This document shows, in pieces, positions 45,496 through 57,359 of a DNA stretch of 64,000 nucleotides; the stretch's first letter is position 1; every line of letters begins with the position of its first letter. The translations under genes and the position numbers were made by a program. This DNA comes from Otatea glauca. Lineage: Eukaryota > Streptophyta > Magnoliopsida > Poales > Poaceae. The notes beneath the pieces are model-generated. The model did not search any database. It saw nothing but the letters and a program-made list of their open reading frames with translations, and was not told the origin of the DNA. The stretch lies in contig CM070719.1 of assembly GCA_036346275.1 (NCBI GenBank), positions 15,107,185 to 15,171,184 of the forward strand. Reading direction: 5' to 3'.

Positions 45496-46265
45496 TTCTC
45501 CATTTATGTTCATGTTTCATTTACTTTACGCATTTACTCTACGCATATAAATTACGCAATTTAAATTCTGTATTTACTTTCTTGCAATTTATATTTACGC
45601 AATTTGCATTTGCCTCCTCTCCTTCTACATGCTTACGAATATTTGTTAAGGTTGATGTTTGATGAATGATTCTACATCTAAATCTTTGTTTCAATCGTCT
45701 AGGCTATCCATGCGTTCTTATTGCAAGAAGTTGATCTTTTGCGTTCTTGAATGTTTGACCTTGTAGATTGCGTATCCTAGAGTTTCTTTGTGTTCTCTTG
45801 CTTGCTGGGACGTGTGGGAAGTCATTCAAGATCACTTTGGTCATCAAAACCCCACGAGCAAGCCTTGATCGAAGTTCTTTTTGTCGAAACTTGGTATGTT
45901 CTCGTTCTCGGGCATAAAGGTCGGAACTTTAACATCAATCCTTGTGATTGAAGGTTGGAATAAGTTCCTGACATCCCAAGGACCTTATCTACCATGTTTG
46001 GTTGAGTTTGGATCAACGGATCAAAAGATACATCAATTCTCCCATTTGATCCCGTGCTGAAATCGCTGTTCATTTGCCCGGCCCCAGAGCGCGGTAGCAC
46101 CGGCCCCAGGCTGATTTTCTTAGAAATTGACTCTTTCGCTTCCATTTGATTATCTAGGGGTTTGGCTTGGTTTCTTTGGGTGAAAATCTGTATTTGTGAT
46201 CCTCCTAAGGGATATATTTTTATTTTGGGATCATTCACCCCCTCTGATCGCCATCTTGGTCTTTA
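45496..46265 (+). repeat. 3' LTR of the SIRE element, second part
   Basis: Resumes with the duplicated ttctc and matches the 5' LTR to ggtcttta. The canonical final CA is lost and a short stretch around 46078 is deleted relative to the 5' LTR. Confidence 0.9.
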
Positions 46266-46923
46266 TTGCTTATGGGCACAAGCACAGAGTATGGCAATAC
46301 ATCGTGAGAGGCTGTAGTTTTAGCTGGTATAAAATGCAGACTAACTCTCTCTTTCGAAAGAATAGAGGAAAAGGTTACAATCGTCCAAAACATACCACAT
46401 AATGCAATCAAGAAGGCAGGAACAATGTGCGTACTAAAAATATTGATTCATATAAATTATTTCGACAACCTACGCAACAAACATGTAATTCGGCAACTAA
46501 ATTTAAAAGATGACATTGACTAAAAGGGTCTAAAAAAATTTAGATAAATTCAAATTAAAAACTGTGATATTATAACTCAAGTGCAAATACTTAGTAATGA
46601 AAATTAAGTGCCATCATAATACTATAGAAAGAGACATGAACAAATAGTTTAAATATAGGAGAAAGCGAGAGCTATGAATGGAGAATATGTCGCCTGCATT
46701 ATATTGATGGCTGCGTCCAAATTTTGGTTTTAATCCAAAAATGTCGCCATAGGTGAGGTGAACACAATAAATCTTTACACTTTTTGTACGCTAGGCAGGC
46801 CAAGCTGTAATAATCCTAACAAGAAGAATGAAAGCATAAAATAAACAGAGACAATTTCATAATGAGAAATTAAAGGGAGCATGTTAGATCAGCAGTAATT
46901 AATAAGCCTTGAGACGCAAAATC
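46266..46923. other. Gap between SIRE and copia elements
   Basis: AT-rich, no coding region. The right edge is the target site of the next copia element. It may be the same ancestral locus as 53034-54418, which flanks that element's other side. Confidence 0.5.
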
Positions 46924-47677
46924 TGACGGAATTATTTGGGCTAGAGGCCCAATAATTCACAACTAATTCTTCGAAAATCCCAAAGGCCTATTAGGCGGAA
47001 GAGAGATGAAAATGCAACAGTCCCACATTGCTAACGCGTACGCGACGTGCACGTGAATGGTGCAACGAAATCGAGTCCGATGGTTTGCGCAGGCGCAGTT
47101 CTCTTTTGCAGTGTGGGACTAAGTGGCCAAAATTGTTACCATATGCAGAATTATCTGCACACGGAATCCGTAACCGACTCGTATCGTGATCTACGATTTT
47201 ATCTCTGTTATATATACGCGAACAGAGATCAATCTATCTCTCGAACGTTGTACCATCACTCAGTACTGCGTTGCATCTGTCTTCCCCGTCCTTTCGTTGA
47301 CGTGCACCGACTTTTCGGAGAGCAGGTCTCCGAAATATCCGTCCTTGAGAAACTGCACTAGGAGAGGACGAATCACGTTTTTGGGAAGCGTCTTCACTCG
47401 ACTGCTCATTGTTTTCTTCACCAACGATCGGCTTCGACTACATCGCCTGTTGATCTTCATCGTCGTCTACTACCGGTTCGGCCACGTCTTCGCGTCGTCT
47501 CGGTAACGCACGCGAACCATCTCTTTGTTTTGTTTATCTGATAATATTGATGAGATAGACATTGTAATAGCCATATTGATTGTGTCTAGTTTATTTGTTT
47601 CCTCTGTTCTATCTTCAATTATTGTCATAGCTTATTTTCGAAATAAATTCATCATTAATATGCCTAATTATCGAATA
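46924..47677 (+). repeat. 5' LTR of the 46.9-53.0 kb copia element
   Basis: About 754 bp; TATA box TATATATA at 47209-47216. It matches the 3' LTR except that a segment of about 135 bp (present at 52243-52378) is missing after tcccacattgctaacg. Confidence 0.85.
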
Positions 47678-47701
47678 ATCCAAAAACGTGATAGGGTTTT
47701 C

Positions 47702-50700
47702 ATGGTGAATATGATGAAAGCATCTGGATTTGCTGAGGCATTGAGACCGAATAGATTACCGGTGTTCACTTTAAGAGGTGGCAGACTCAAGCCACTCTAT
47801 GGCTCACAGCTATGAACGTCTACTAAGTTGCGTCTAGCAAACCTGAAGGAATCCTTACTGCTGAGCAGGAAAAAGAGTTCAAGGATACCACCACAATTTT
47901 TGTAGGATGCGTTCTTAGCAATCTTTCAGACCACCTTTGTGACGTGTATATGCACATGTCAGATGCAAAGGAGCTGTGGGAGGCACTCGAAAATAAATTG
48001 AGTGCCTCAGATGCTGGCAGTGAACTATATGTTATGGAGCAATATCATGACTACAGAATGGTTGATGGCCGTTATATGGTTGAACAGGCTCACGAGATAC
48101 AGTTCATTGCAAGGGAACTTGATCACCTCAAGTGCACATTACCCGACAAGTTTGTGGCTGGTGGCATCTTTGCCAAATTGCCTCCCTCATGGAGGAATTT
48201 TGCCATATCTATAAAACACAAGAGGCAAGAAATCTCTGTTAAGAATTTGATCGCATCTCTTGATGTTGAGGAGAAAGCTCGGCGAAGGATGTGCACCCAA
48301 AGGTGGTTGAGAGACAAACCAGCGCCAATTTTGTGCAGCATTTTGGTTCTGATAAGTTCAAGTCAAAGGAAAAAACTGTTCAGACTACCAACTTTAAGAA
48401 GAAGAAACAACATAATGATAAGCCTTACTTCGTGTATGGTGAGATTGCACATTGGGCAAAGAAATGTCCAAGCCGCAAACGAGGAAAGGATCAGCAGACA
48501 CAGAACTCCAAATCTGTCAATGTGACTATTGGCAATGCGGAGAAGGAGACACATGGGTATGGTAATTTACTCACTATTCTTTCGGCTAGTCAATCTACCG
48601 ATTGGTGGATTGATACTGGGACTAATATTCATGTTTATGCTGATGTATCATTGTTTTCTTCTTACCAGGTTGCTCGGGGTTCCTCCGTGTTGATGGAGAA
48701 TGGGTCACATGCTTCTGTTCTTGGTGTTGGCAAGGTAAATCTGAAGCTTATTTCGGGAAAGATCGTGCGGTTAAAGAATGTGCAGCATGTGCCTTCAATC
48801 AACAAGAATCTCGTTAGTGGTTCCCTTCTTTGCAGAGAAGGGTATAAGTTGGTGTTTGAGTCGAATAAAGTAGTCATATCAATGTATCGACTAATTATTA
48901 GTAAAGGCTATGAAAGCGGAGGCTTGTTCTGCTTTTCCCTTGAGAACGTCTATAATAAATTTGTGAATCATGTTTGTGACAATGTTATTGGTAGTGAGGC
49001 ATGTGCTTGGCACTCACGATTATGTCATCTTAATTTTGGTTCTATGTCTCGGCTTTCCAGTATGAAATTAATTCCGAAATTTTCCATTGTCAAAGGTTCT
49101 AAGTGACAAAGTTGTGTGCAGTCTAAGCAACCTCGCAAGCCTTATAAGGCAACCGAGGAAAGAAAATTGGCACTATTAGAACTCATACATTTAGATATCT
49201 GTGAGATGAATGGTGTGTTGACGAAGAGTGAAAAAAGTTACTTCATGACTTTAATTGATGATGCGACTAGATTTTGCTATGTGTATCTCTTAAAAACAAA
49301 AGATGAGGCTTTAGACTACATTAAAATCTATAAGGCAGAAGTTGAGAATCAACAAGAAAGAAAAATCAAAAGAGTTAGGTCAGATCATGGTGGAGAGTAT
49401 TTCTCCAACAAATTCTCCCAATACTGTGTAGAGCATGGTATCATCCATGAGAGAACGCCTCCCTATTCGCCCCAATCTAACAGGGTTGCCGAAAGGAAGA
49501 ACCGCACGCTAACTAACTTGGTTAATGCCATGTTGGACACTGTGGGATTGTCTAAGGCATGGTGGGGGGAGGCCTTGTTGACCTCGAGTCATGTCCTAAA
49601 TAGAGTTCCCACTAAAAATAATGAGGTAACTCCATTTGAGGGATGGGAAGGAAGAAAACCATCACTATCCTACTTGCGCACTTGGGAGTGCTAGGCGAAA
49701 GTCAATGTGCCGATAATAAAGAAGCGCAAACTTGGACCTAAAACTGTTAATTATGTCTTTCTAGGATATACTCATTGCAGCATTGGCTATAGGTTTCTAG
49801 TAGTTAAATCTAAGGTATCCGATATGCACGTTGGTACGATAATGGAGTCTCAAGATGCAACATTTTTTAGAATATATTTCCTATGAAGGATATGCATAGC
49901 ATTTCGAGTCAGGCTTGTGATTTAACTCCTAAGCCTGCCATACCAATTGAGCATTTTAAACAAACACATGAACAAACTCCTGAGGAGGATGGTAGTGATG
50001 CTCCTAGAAGGAGCAAGAGATAAAGAACCACAAAATCCTTTGGTGATGATTTCACTGTGTACCTTGTGGATGATATTCTCAAGACCATTTCAGAACCATA
50101 TGCATCTCTTGATGCAAACTACTGGAAGGATGTGGTTCGTAGTGAAATGGAATCCATTCTCGCTAACGGAACTTAGAAAATCACAAATCGTCATTATGGT
50201 TGTAAACCAGTTGGATGCAAGTAGGTATTCAAAAAGAAGCTTAGGTCTGATGGTACTATTGAAAAGTACAAGGCCAGGCTTGTGGCTAAGGGTTACACCC
50301 AAAATGAAGGTGAGGATTTCTTTAATACTTATTCACCTGTTGCTAGGTTGACCACAATACGTGTACTACTATCCTTGGCTGCCTCTAATGGTCTTCTCGT
50401 TCATCAAATGGATGTTAAGACAGCTTTCCTTAATGGAGAGTTAGATGAGGAAATCTATATGGAACAACCTGATGGATTGTAGTAAATGGTCAAGAGAACA
50501 AAGTGTGTAAGTTGCTAAAATCTTTGTATGGCCTTAAGCAATCACCCAAGTAATGGCACGAGAAGTTTGATAGAATTTTGACATCTGAAGGCTTTGTTGT
50601 AAACGAAACTGATAGATGTGTATACTAACGCTATGGTGGGGGTAAGGGAGTTATTCTATTCTTGTATGTAGATGACATATTTATATTTGGAACAAATCTT

Positions 50701-51436
50701 GATGTGATTAATGAGGTCAAGATGTTTTTTCCCAAAGCTTTGATATGAAGGATCTGGGAGAAGCTGATGTAATTCTGAACATCAAGCTGATTAAAGGTGA
50801 GGATGGGATTACACTTGTGCAATCCCATTATGTGGAAAAGGTCTTAAGCCTTTTTGGGTAGATGGACAGTAAGCCTTCTCCAACACCTTATGATGCTAGT
50901 TTAATATTTTGAAAGAATCGAAGAATTACTAGGGATCAACTGAGATAATATCAGATTATTGGTTCACTTAAGTACCTAGCTAGCGCTACAAGGCCTGACA
51001 TCTCGTTTGCTGTCAGCAAATTGAGCCGGTTTGTCTCCAATCCAGGTGATGATCATTGGCGTGCTCTTGAGAGAGTAATGCGTTACCTGAGAGGTATTAT
51101 GAGTTATGGAATTCACTATACTGGGTATCCTGGTGTACTTGAGGGATATAGTGATTCTAACTGGATATCTGATATTGATGAGGTCAAGGCCACGAGTGGG
51201 TATATATTCACTCAGGGTGGTACTGCTATCCATTGAGGTCTTGTAAACAGACCACATTGACGAGGTCAACCATGGAAGCAAAACTCACAGCGTTGGATAC
51301 AGCCACTATCGAAGCAGAAAGGCTTCATGAGCTCTTGATAGCTATCCTTATGAACTGTTATAATCTAACAGTTATCGTGAAAGTGAACAGTGCAAAGGAT
51401 AACATGAAGTCTTCAAGACACATAAAAAGACGGTAA
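47702..51436 (+). pseudogene. Broken gag-pol of the 46.9-53.0 kb copia element
   Basis: ATG at 47702 (MVNMMKASGFAEALRPN). Gag is frameshifted near 47750-47815 and resumes to about 48290 (SDAKELWEALENKL; IFAKLPPSWRNF). The zinc knuckle is degenerate (YFVYGEIAHWAKKC, both first Cys positions replaced by Tyr). Protease WWIDTGTNIHVY has DTG. GAG-pre-integrase AWHSRLCHLNFGS (second His context altered). TGA at 49104 in the integrase zinc region, then the integrase core HLDICEMN, RSDHGGEYFS and QSNRVAERKNRT to TAG at 49692. Reverse transcriptase is in pieces (SPVARLTTIRVLLSLAAS; YVDDI near 50668 intact) with several stops and frameshifts between 49700 and 51000. RNase H (YSDSNWISDIDEVKATSGY) is followed by a shifted end. 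Non-functional. Confidence 0.88.
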
Positions 51437-52137
51437 AAATCTATCACGAAATTGAGAAACTTCAGAGTGATAGCTTTGGACTGCATCCAAACTGCTAAGA
51501 ATCTGGTAGATCCATTTACAAAGGGTCTATCATGATATGTGGTAGATAGTGCATCTAGGGAGATGGGAATGAGACCTACCAAATAGTTAACCATAGTGGT
51601 AACTCAAACTATGTGATCAGAGATCCTGTGAATTAGTACCTGGGTAATAACAAGTTGTTGGATTAACTGAAGAAAAGTACATTCTACATCACACTCCGTG
51701 AAAGATGACGGCATCTTAAAATCTGTGAGACATGTCGACTACGGTCTTAATGTGTTCTGTTGGTTTTTACACAAACAAAGATGCTGTCCCACAGAGCATT
51801 CTTGAAAGAACACACCTATATGAGTCCGACTGTTGGTCATAGTCCGTGAGACGTGGGTACTCTCTAAGAAGGTCATGAAGAGGCCAAGGAGTATGACTTA
51901 TACGCTCCACCTAAGGGGTAGACTGTCAGTAGCCTAGTATCAGTCAGGGCCTTAAGTTAAACTTGTCTGCGTAAAACATGCAATTCAAGGCATAGTCCAT
52001 TGTTCAAGTTGTAGATGAATGTTGCTTGAAGTCTAGGTGCAATTCAAGGTATAGTCCATTGTCACCGAAAGCTGGTATAAAAACAGTACTTTGAAATAGG
52101 CAAAGACTTATGGGACCTCTGGGATTTGGTAGGGGAT
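51437..52137 (+). other. 3' non-coding region of the copia element
   Basis: About 700 bp between RNase H and the 3' LTR with no coding frame. It ends in GGTAGGGGAT, a weak polypurine tract beside the LTR. A word caattcaagg(c/t)atagtccattg is duplicated at about 51981 and 52040. Confidence 0.7.
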
Positions 52138-53028
52138 TGTTCGAATTATTTGGGCTAGAGGCCCATTAATTCACAAATAATTCTTGGAAAATTCCAAAGG
52201 CCCATTAGGTGGAAGAGAGGTGAAAATGCAATAGTCCCACATTTCTAGTGGAGGTGGTTGAAGACCACCTTATAAGGAAGATTCCCTCCACCATGCTTGA
52301 GCATGAGAAACGAAGAAGAGAACAGACGCACGTGCTCGCTCGTCTTGCCACGCCACTGCATGCCAGGCAAGGCGGCACGCGTACACGAAGTGCGCGTGAA
52401 TGGTACAGCGAAATCGAGTCCGATGGCTTACGCAGGCGTAGTTCTCTTTTGCAGTTTTTGCAGTGTGGGACTAAGTGGTTAAAACGGTTATGATATGCGA
52501 AATTATCTGCACACGGAATTCGTAACCAACTCGTATTGTGGTCCATGATTTTATCTCTATTATATATACGCAGAACGGAGATCAATCTATCATCAAACCT
52601 TTTGCCTTCTCTCAAAACTGCATTGCATCTGTCTTCCTCGTCCCTTCGCCGGTGTGCACCGGCTTTTGGGAGAGCAGGTCTCCGAAACGTCCGTCCTTGA
52701 GATCCTCAATTGGAAGAGGACGAATCACGTTTTTGAGAAGCGTCTTCACGCGACTGCTCGCTGTTTTCTTCATGACGATTGGCTTCGACTACATCGCCTG
52801 CTGATATTCATCGACGTCTACTACCGGTTTGGCCATGTCTTCGCGTCGTCTCGGTAACGCACGCGGACCATCTCTTTGTTTTGTTTACCTGATAATATGG
52901 ATGAGATAGACATTGCAATAGGCATATTGCTTGTGTCTATTTTATTTGTTTCCTCTGTTCTATCTTCAATTATTGTCATAGCTTATTTTCGGAATAAATT
53001 CATCATTAATATGCCTAATTATCCAATA
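52138..53028 (+). repeat. 3' LTR of the 46.9-53.0 kb copia element
   Basis: About 891 bp, begins TGTTCGAATTATTTGGG; TATA box TATATATA at 52561-52568. It is the longer, probably ancestral, form of the LTR. Confidence 0.85.
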
Positions 53029-53777
53029 AAATCAATACAAGTCTTTCTTTCATTCATCACTTTTAATGACAAAAGAATATGTTTTCGCAAGCAAAATGGT
53101 ATTTACAAAAGTATAATAGCGAGGCTAAGCAGAAAGATGGGGATAACGCAATGCAACAGAGCAAATAGAGGGTAAATATCATATAGGGACAGTGAATGCA
53201 ATGCTTTTCAAACAGATCAAATTGTGGTATTGTAAAACCTTAATTTCTAAGTTGGGGACCAAATGTATCAACCTTTCTTGAATGCACTGGAAGAAATTTC
53301 TAACAGCATGAATCTCGTGTGACTATTTTTCCTCAACAGACGGTGTTGTGCTGTGAGTGACACACTGCTTTGGAGATGAAAGAATAAATAAAATAAATAA
53401 GAAGCGTCCAAAATAAGTGTAGAATAAACAGCAAGGCATAACTAACAGTTGGAAGGAGAATGAAAAAACCAGTGTTACCGGTTGATATCAGAATATTATT
53501 CTCTGTTTGTAGATATCTGCAGCACAAATCTATGTGAGGTGACTTTGGATGTTGATATCTATCTGCGACATCATAATATGATTCTATAGCACAAAAACTT
53601 TTGATGGGGTGTAGTCTTTGCCCGCTTTAGTGAAAATCCCCAACAGGAAACGTCTTGAAGATAATATATGCTCCATGTTGTTCAAGTAAATTTCAAGTTC
53701 TATTTTCAGTGAGTGCCAATACCAGTTCAAGAAAAAACCTTAAGAATCCATCATCTTCAGTGAGTGCCCAATCTGTG

Positions 53778-54082
53778 CGAAGCCCTATCACCAGCATCGA
53801 GCCAGCGAGTGCAAAGGAAACACAAAACATTTTATCAAGGATGTAGTATGAATCAAGAATACAGCACCTAACTGAACAATTTCTATCATGCAAGAAGCAA
53901 CAACCATGAAATAATAATCACATATTTTCAAATAAAGTATGGTCTGCACCTTTCTGATCGACCATTGACTTTGATTTCCAAAATCCAACTTGCCTCTGCA
54001 TTAAAGCATGGAAAGGAAATCAGCATGGGAAGGAAATCATATGTCCCTACCATTTTGCAATATTGAAGAAATCAAAGCCAGG
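53778..54082. repeat. 305-bp tandem duplication, copy 1
   Basis: From gccctatcaccagcatcgag to aaagccagg. It matches copy 2 at roughly nine of ten bases by eye, same orientation, with a 29-bp unrelated spacer between them. Confidence 0.9.
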
Positions 54083-54111
54083 CTCCTTTTTTTGTGCTAA
54101 CCACCTTTGTA

Positions 54112-54418
54112 CGCAGCCCTACCACCAGCACCGAGCCAGCGAATGCAAAGGAAACACGAAACATTTTATCAAGAATGTAGGATGAATCAAGAATACAGCA
54201 CCTGACTGAACAATTTTCATTATGCAAGAAGCAACAAGCATGAAATAATAATCATATATTTTCAAATAAAGCATGGTCCACACTTTTTTGATCGACCATT
54301 GACTTTGATTTCCAAAATCCAACTTGCCTCTACATTAAAGCATAGAAAGGAAATCTAACATGGCAAGGAAATCATGTGGCCCTACCATTTTGCATTATGG
54401 AAGAAATTAAAGCCAGGG
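54112..54418. repeat. 305-bp tandem duplication, copy 2
   Basis: Partner of 53778-54082. It is cut at its right end by the SIRE insertion at 54419, so the duplication is older than that insertion. Confidence 0.9.
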
Positions 54419-56141
54419 TGAAGGACCATGTGGAGGTCCATCCATGTTTGTGATGAGTATTTGACTAAATTTGAGCTTGGGTTTCTCTTGTTTGAGTTTC
54501 ATTTGAATTGGATTTTCAATTGGAAGCAATTTGAGGTCTTCTATGTTTTCCCGGTGCTACCGGCTAGAACGAGAAAAAATGAATTTTAATGAGTGTACTT
54601 TGATGGATTTATTTCACATCTTTGTGGGCATTGCAATGTGAAAGGCTTTTCCTTGTCTTTGATGGTTGCAGGGCGACGGTGCTAGGTCATGGTGAGGCGG
54701 AGGATGACCGGGACTAGGCGAGGAGCGTCGGAGGTCCAGACGGTTGGGAGATCGCCGGAAGATGATCGGAGACAGAGTCCGGGCAAGTCAAGAAGACAAG
54801 GAAAGGAGATGATTCTAGCTAGATGCCGCGTGGATCAATGAGGGCCGTCGGATTGAGGTCTAGTTGATAGGTTAGCGGGTCTAGGTAGTATGCTTTGAAA
54901 ACCGTGCAAGAAAACCCGGTATGTGTGTGGGTTTTGGGTTAGCCCTTGCATGGCTGTGTGTGTGGGTTAATTCTAGCCCTTAGATTAGTGCTCTAGGGTT
55001 GAGGGACTCATCCAAGGGTGGTAGGTGGCCCAAGAGTAGTATAAATAGGGGTGGAGGGGTAGCCTCCTCCCCTTGAAGGTTTTGAGGTTTTTGATGCTCC
55101 TTTGAGCTTTGCCCACATAAATGTGAGGCTTTCTAACCTCTCCTTCCAGAAATAAAATGTTTTTTCAAATCATTTCTTTTCTTTGTGCATTTACATTACG
55201 CATTTAAATTACGCAATTTACATTATGCACTTAAATTCCGCATTTAAATTCCGCAATTAAATTCAGCACTTACATTCTTGCAATTTACATTTATGCAATT
55301 TGGATTTGCCTCCCCTCCTTCTAAATGCTGTTCTTCTAGGATGTCTTGAGGGTGTTAATTTTGTTCTACATCTTTCTTACACCCTTGGATAGACTAGAGA
55401 TCGAGTTTTTTATCAAATTGCAAATCTGTCCAGAACTTGTTCTTCGCGCAGCAGTCAGTGTTTGATTTTTCTAAAAATATAGAGAACTCATTTTTGAGTT
55501 ATTCTTCTTAGAGAAGGTGGAGGACTCATATGTACATCTTTAAAAATTTCTTGAGTCCACTGGTTGCACCGTTTGAGAGCTATGAAGTGAAACCGAGCCT
55601 CAAACTTTCTGGTCGAAGTTCCTGACTGTTTGTATTGCTTGATTTTTCATTCTTATTATACAAAGCTTTCTGAGGTCATTTTTGGTGGACTGTTTCACTA
55701 ATCAACTGCTCACAGGGACAAAAATTCTCAAAAATTTTAGAGCAACAGAAACTCACCAACCACCTGTTCCAACTGAATATAATTTTTGAAAATCTGTTTT
55801 AACTTTTCTGAAAAGAGACTTTGGTGTTTTAGCTTTATCTCTTTTAGAAAAGAAGTCTTTTGAATTGATTACTCTTTTGTTTGGACACTTGACAATGAGG
55901 ATTGTGATTAAAAAACCCCTCACATGATTCATGGTTTTTATCCATGCAAGCTAGGGATACACATAGTTGTCTAATTATTCTGGATTTTGGAGGGTGTGTG
56001 AATTTGAGAAGCACCAGTTTGAATGAAAATCTTCGGGTGCTTTAGATTTTTATTGCAAGAGTGTTTGGAGTACTTTGAGTGGGGAAATTTTATTTGGGAT
56101 CATTCACCCCCCCCCCCTCTGATCGTCATTTCGATCTTTCA
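54419..56141 (+). repeat. 5' LTR of the second SIRE element
   Basis: 1723 bp, TGAAGGACCATG...CGATCTTTCA. TATA box TATAAATA at 55040-55047. Where the other SIRE LTRs hold the 82-bp array there is only about 50 bp of different sequence. The transcribed part has an expanded run of cgcatttaaatt-like short repeats (55190-55300), and there is an 11-C run near 56107. Confidence 0.9.
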
Positions 56142-56143
56142 AT

Positions 56144-56155
56144 TGGTATCAGAGC
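56144..56155 (+). promoter_or_regulatory. Primer-binding site (initiator Met-tRNA)
   Basis: Exact TGGTATCAGAGC two bases after the LTR. Confidence 0.92.
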
Positions 56156-56196
56156 CGATTTTGCTCTTTCATAGATCTTGACCGGTCTCAAGAGCC

Positions 56197-57359
56197 ATGG
56201 TGATGGACAAGTATTCCACCAAGCCTCCCATTTTTTCAGGAGTCGATTTTCCATTTTGGAAGTCGCGCATGGAGTCATACATCACTGCCCAGGGCTTCCT
56301 GATATGGCAGAAGGTTAAACTCCCATATGAGGTTCCTGCCGATGAAAACGTCACGGCCGGCAATATGTCTGATGTTGAGGCGAATGCTAAGGCAAGGAAC
56401 ATCCTCATACAGGGTCTTAGCCGCAGTGAGTATGACAGGATTTCTCACCTTCGTTCTGCTCATGAGATTTGGGTGACCCTCGATGCTTACCATGAGGGCG
56501 CTACCCAAATCAAGACGGTTCGACAGGACCAATTCAAGCGTGAGTTCAACAAGTTTGAACAGCACGCTGGTGAGAGTCTTGATGAGTGTTTCGGTCGTTT
56601 TAACAAGATCTTGAGCAATCTTCGAGCAGTTGGTTGTATATACCCTGACTCGGATAATGCTCGACATTTTTTGACCGCACTCAATTTGCGCGTTTGGGAG
56701 ATGAAGGTGACCACCATCAAGGACACCACCGACCTGTCTACTTTGACTCTTGACGGCCTTTATTCCCGTTTCAAGACTCATGAGATCGACGTCGTCTCGC
56801 GGAAGACGAAATCTCAGTCGATGGCCTTGGTCACCGATCCCATTGGATCTTCATCTTCTGACTCTTCTTTTTTTTCTCTCTCTCCACCCTTTGCGAGCTA
56901 AATGATGACCAACTGGAAAAATATGAGCTTGCTCTTCTTGCTCGGAAATTTTCACATGCATACAAGAGGGTGAGAGAGAGGAAGAGATGTGGGATAATCA
57001 CATGTTTCGAGTGTGGTGGCCCCAACCACATTTGAGCTAACTGCCCCAAGCTGGAGAAGGGCAAAAACGAACAAGACGGTTCAAGCAAGAACGACTACAC
57101 CGACAAGAACCGCAACAAGAAGGCCCTAGCTCGTGAGCCAGCGAAGAAGAAGTACCACAACTTTGCCAAGAACAAGAAGCTCTTTCACCAGGTCCGCGCC
57201 GCGCTAGATGATATCGAGCTCTCCGACACGGAGACGTGGAGCGACGAAGGCGAGGATGAACCGCAAGAGAAGAAGAGCGGCGACGAATTCTCCGGCATGT
57301 GCTTCATGGCAGGCGCCATTGAAGCAAGCGACTCCGAGCTGTACAACGACACGGATGAG
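56197..57359 (+). pseudogene. SIRE-type Gag, shortened and broken
   Basis: Starts at the ATG at 56197 (MVMDKYSTKPPIFSG) and is intact for 234 codons through the UBN2-like domain (FGRFNKILSNLRAVG) before a shift at about 56870. The first knuckle (CFECGGPNHI) is cut by a TGA replacing Arg near 57033. The acidic region follows to YNDTDEV, where gag passes straight into protease in the same frame at 57359/57360. The coiled-coil-like part, second knuckle and gag stop of the other SIRE copy (34979-36598 there) are absent. Confidence 0.9.

Larger units (their letters stand above)
31649..46265 (+). mobile_element. SIRE/Maximus-type Ty1-copia element, 3' LTR split by a nested insertion
   Basis: 5' LTR 31649-33750, a mutated primer site, long gag, pol, a 1.8-kb non-coding 3' region, and a 3' LTR (41584-42712 continuing at 45496-46265). 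Removing the nested 2.8-kb element leaves about 11.8 kb, a normal SIRE size. The gag start MNKYSTKPPIFSG, long two-knuckle gag and GAGGGGGAG tract place it in the SIRE lineage, together with the element at 54.4 kb. Flanking 5-mers are ctcta on the left and ttgct on the right, so no target duplication is seen, and the last base or two of the 3' LTR is lost. No env-like gene is found. Confidence 0.92.
46924..53028 (+). mobile_element. Ty1-copia element with unequal LTRs
   Basis: LTRs about 46924-47677 and 52138-53028 surround a decayed copia gag-pol. A possible target duplication is aaatc (46919-46923 and 53029-53033). The outer ends (TGACGG and CAATA) do not fit TG...CA perfectly, and no standard primer site follows the 5' LTR, so end positions are good to a few bases only. 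The order gag, protease, integrase, reverse transcriptase, RNase H fixes it as copia. Confidence 0.85.
53034..54418. other. Gap with a tandem segmental duplication
   Basis: No complete coding region. It contains two copies of a 305-bp segment (53778-54082 and 54112-54418). Translated on the minus strand, both copies keep a short frame (DFGNQSQWSI), which is weak evidence for a gene relic; I do not recognise it. Confidence 0.5.

Noticed and set aside
56101..56120. C homopolymer in the SIRE LTR as a regulatory element
   Set aside because: The other SIRE LTRs have 4-6 C at this place; simple slippage.
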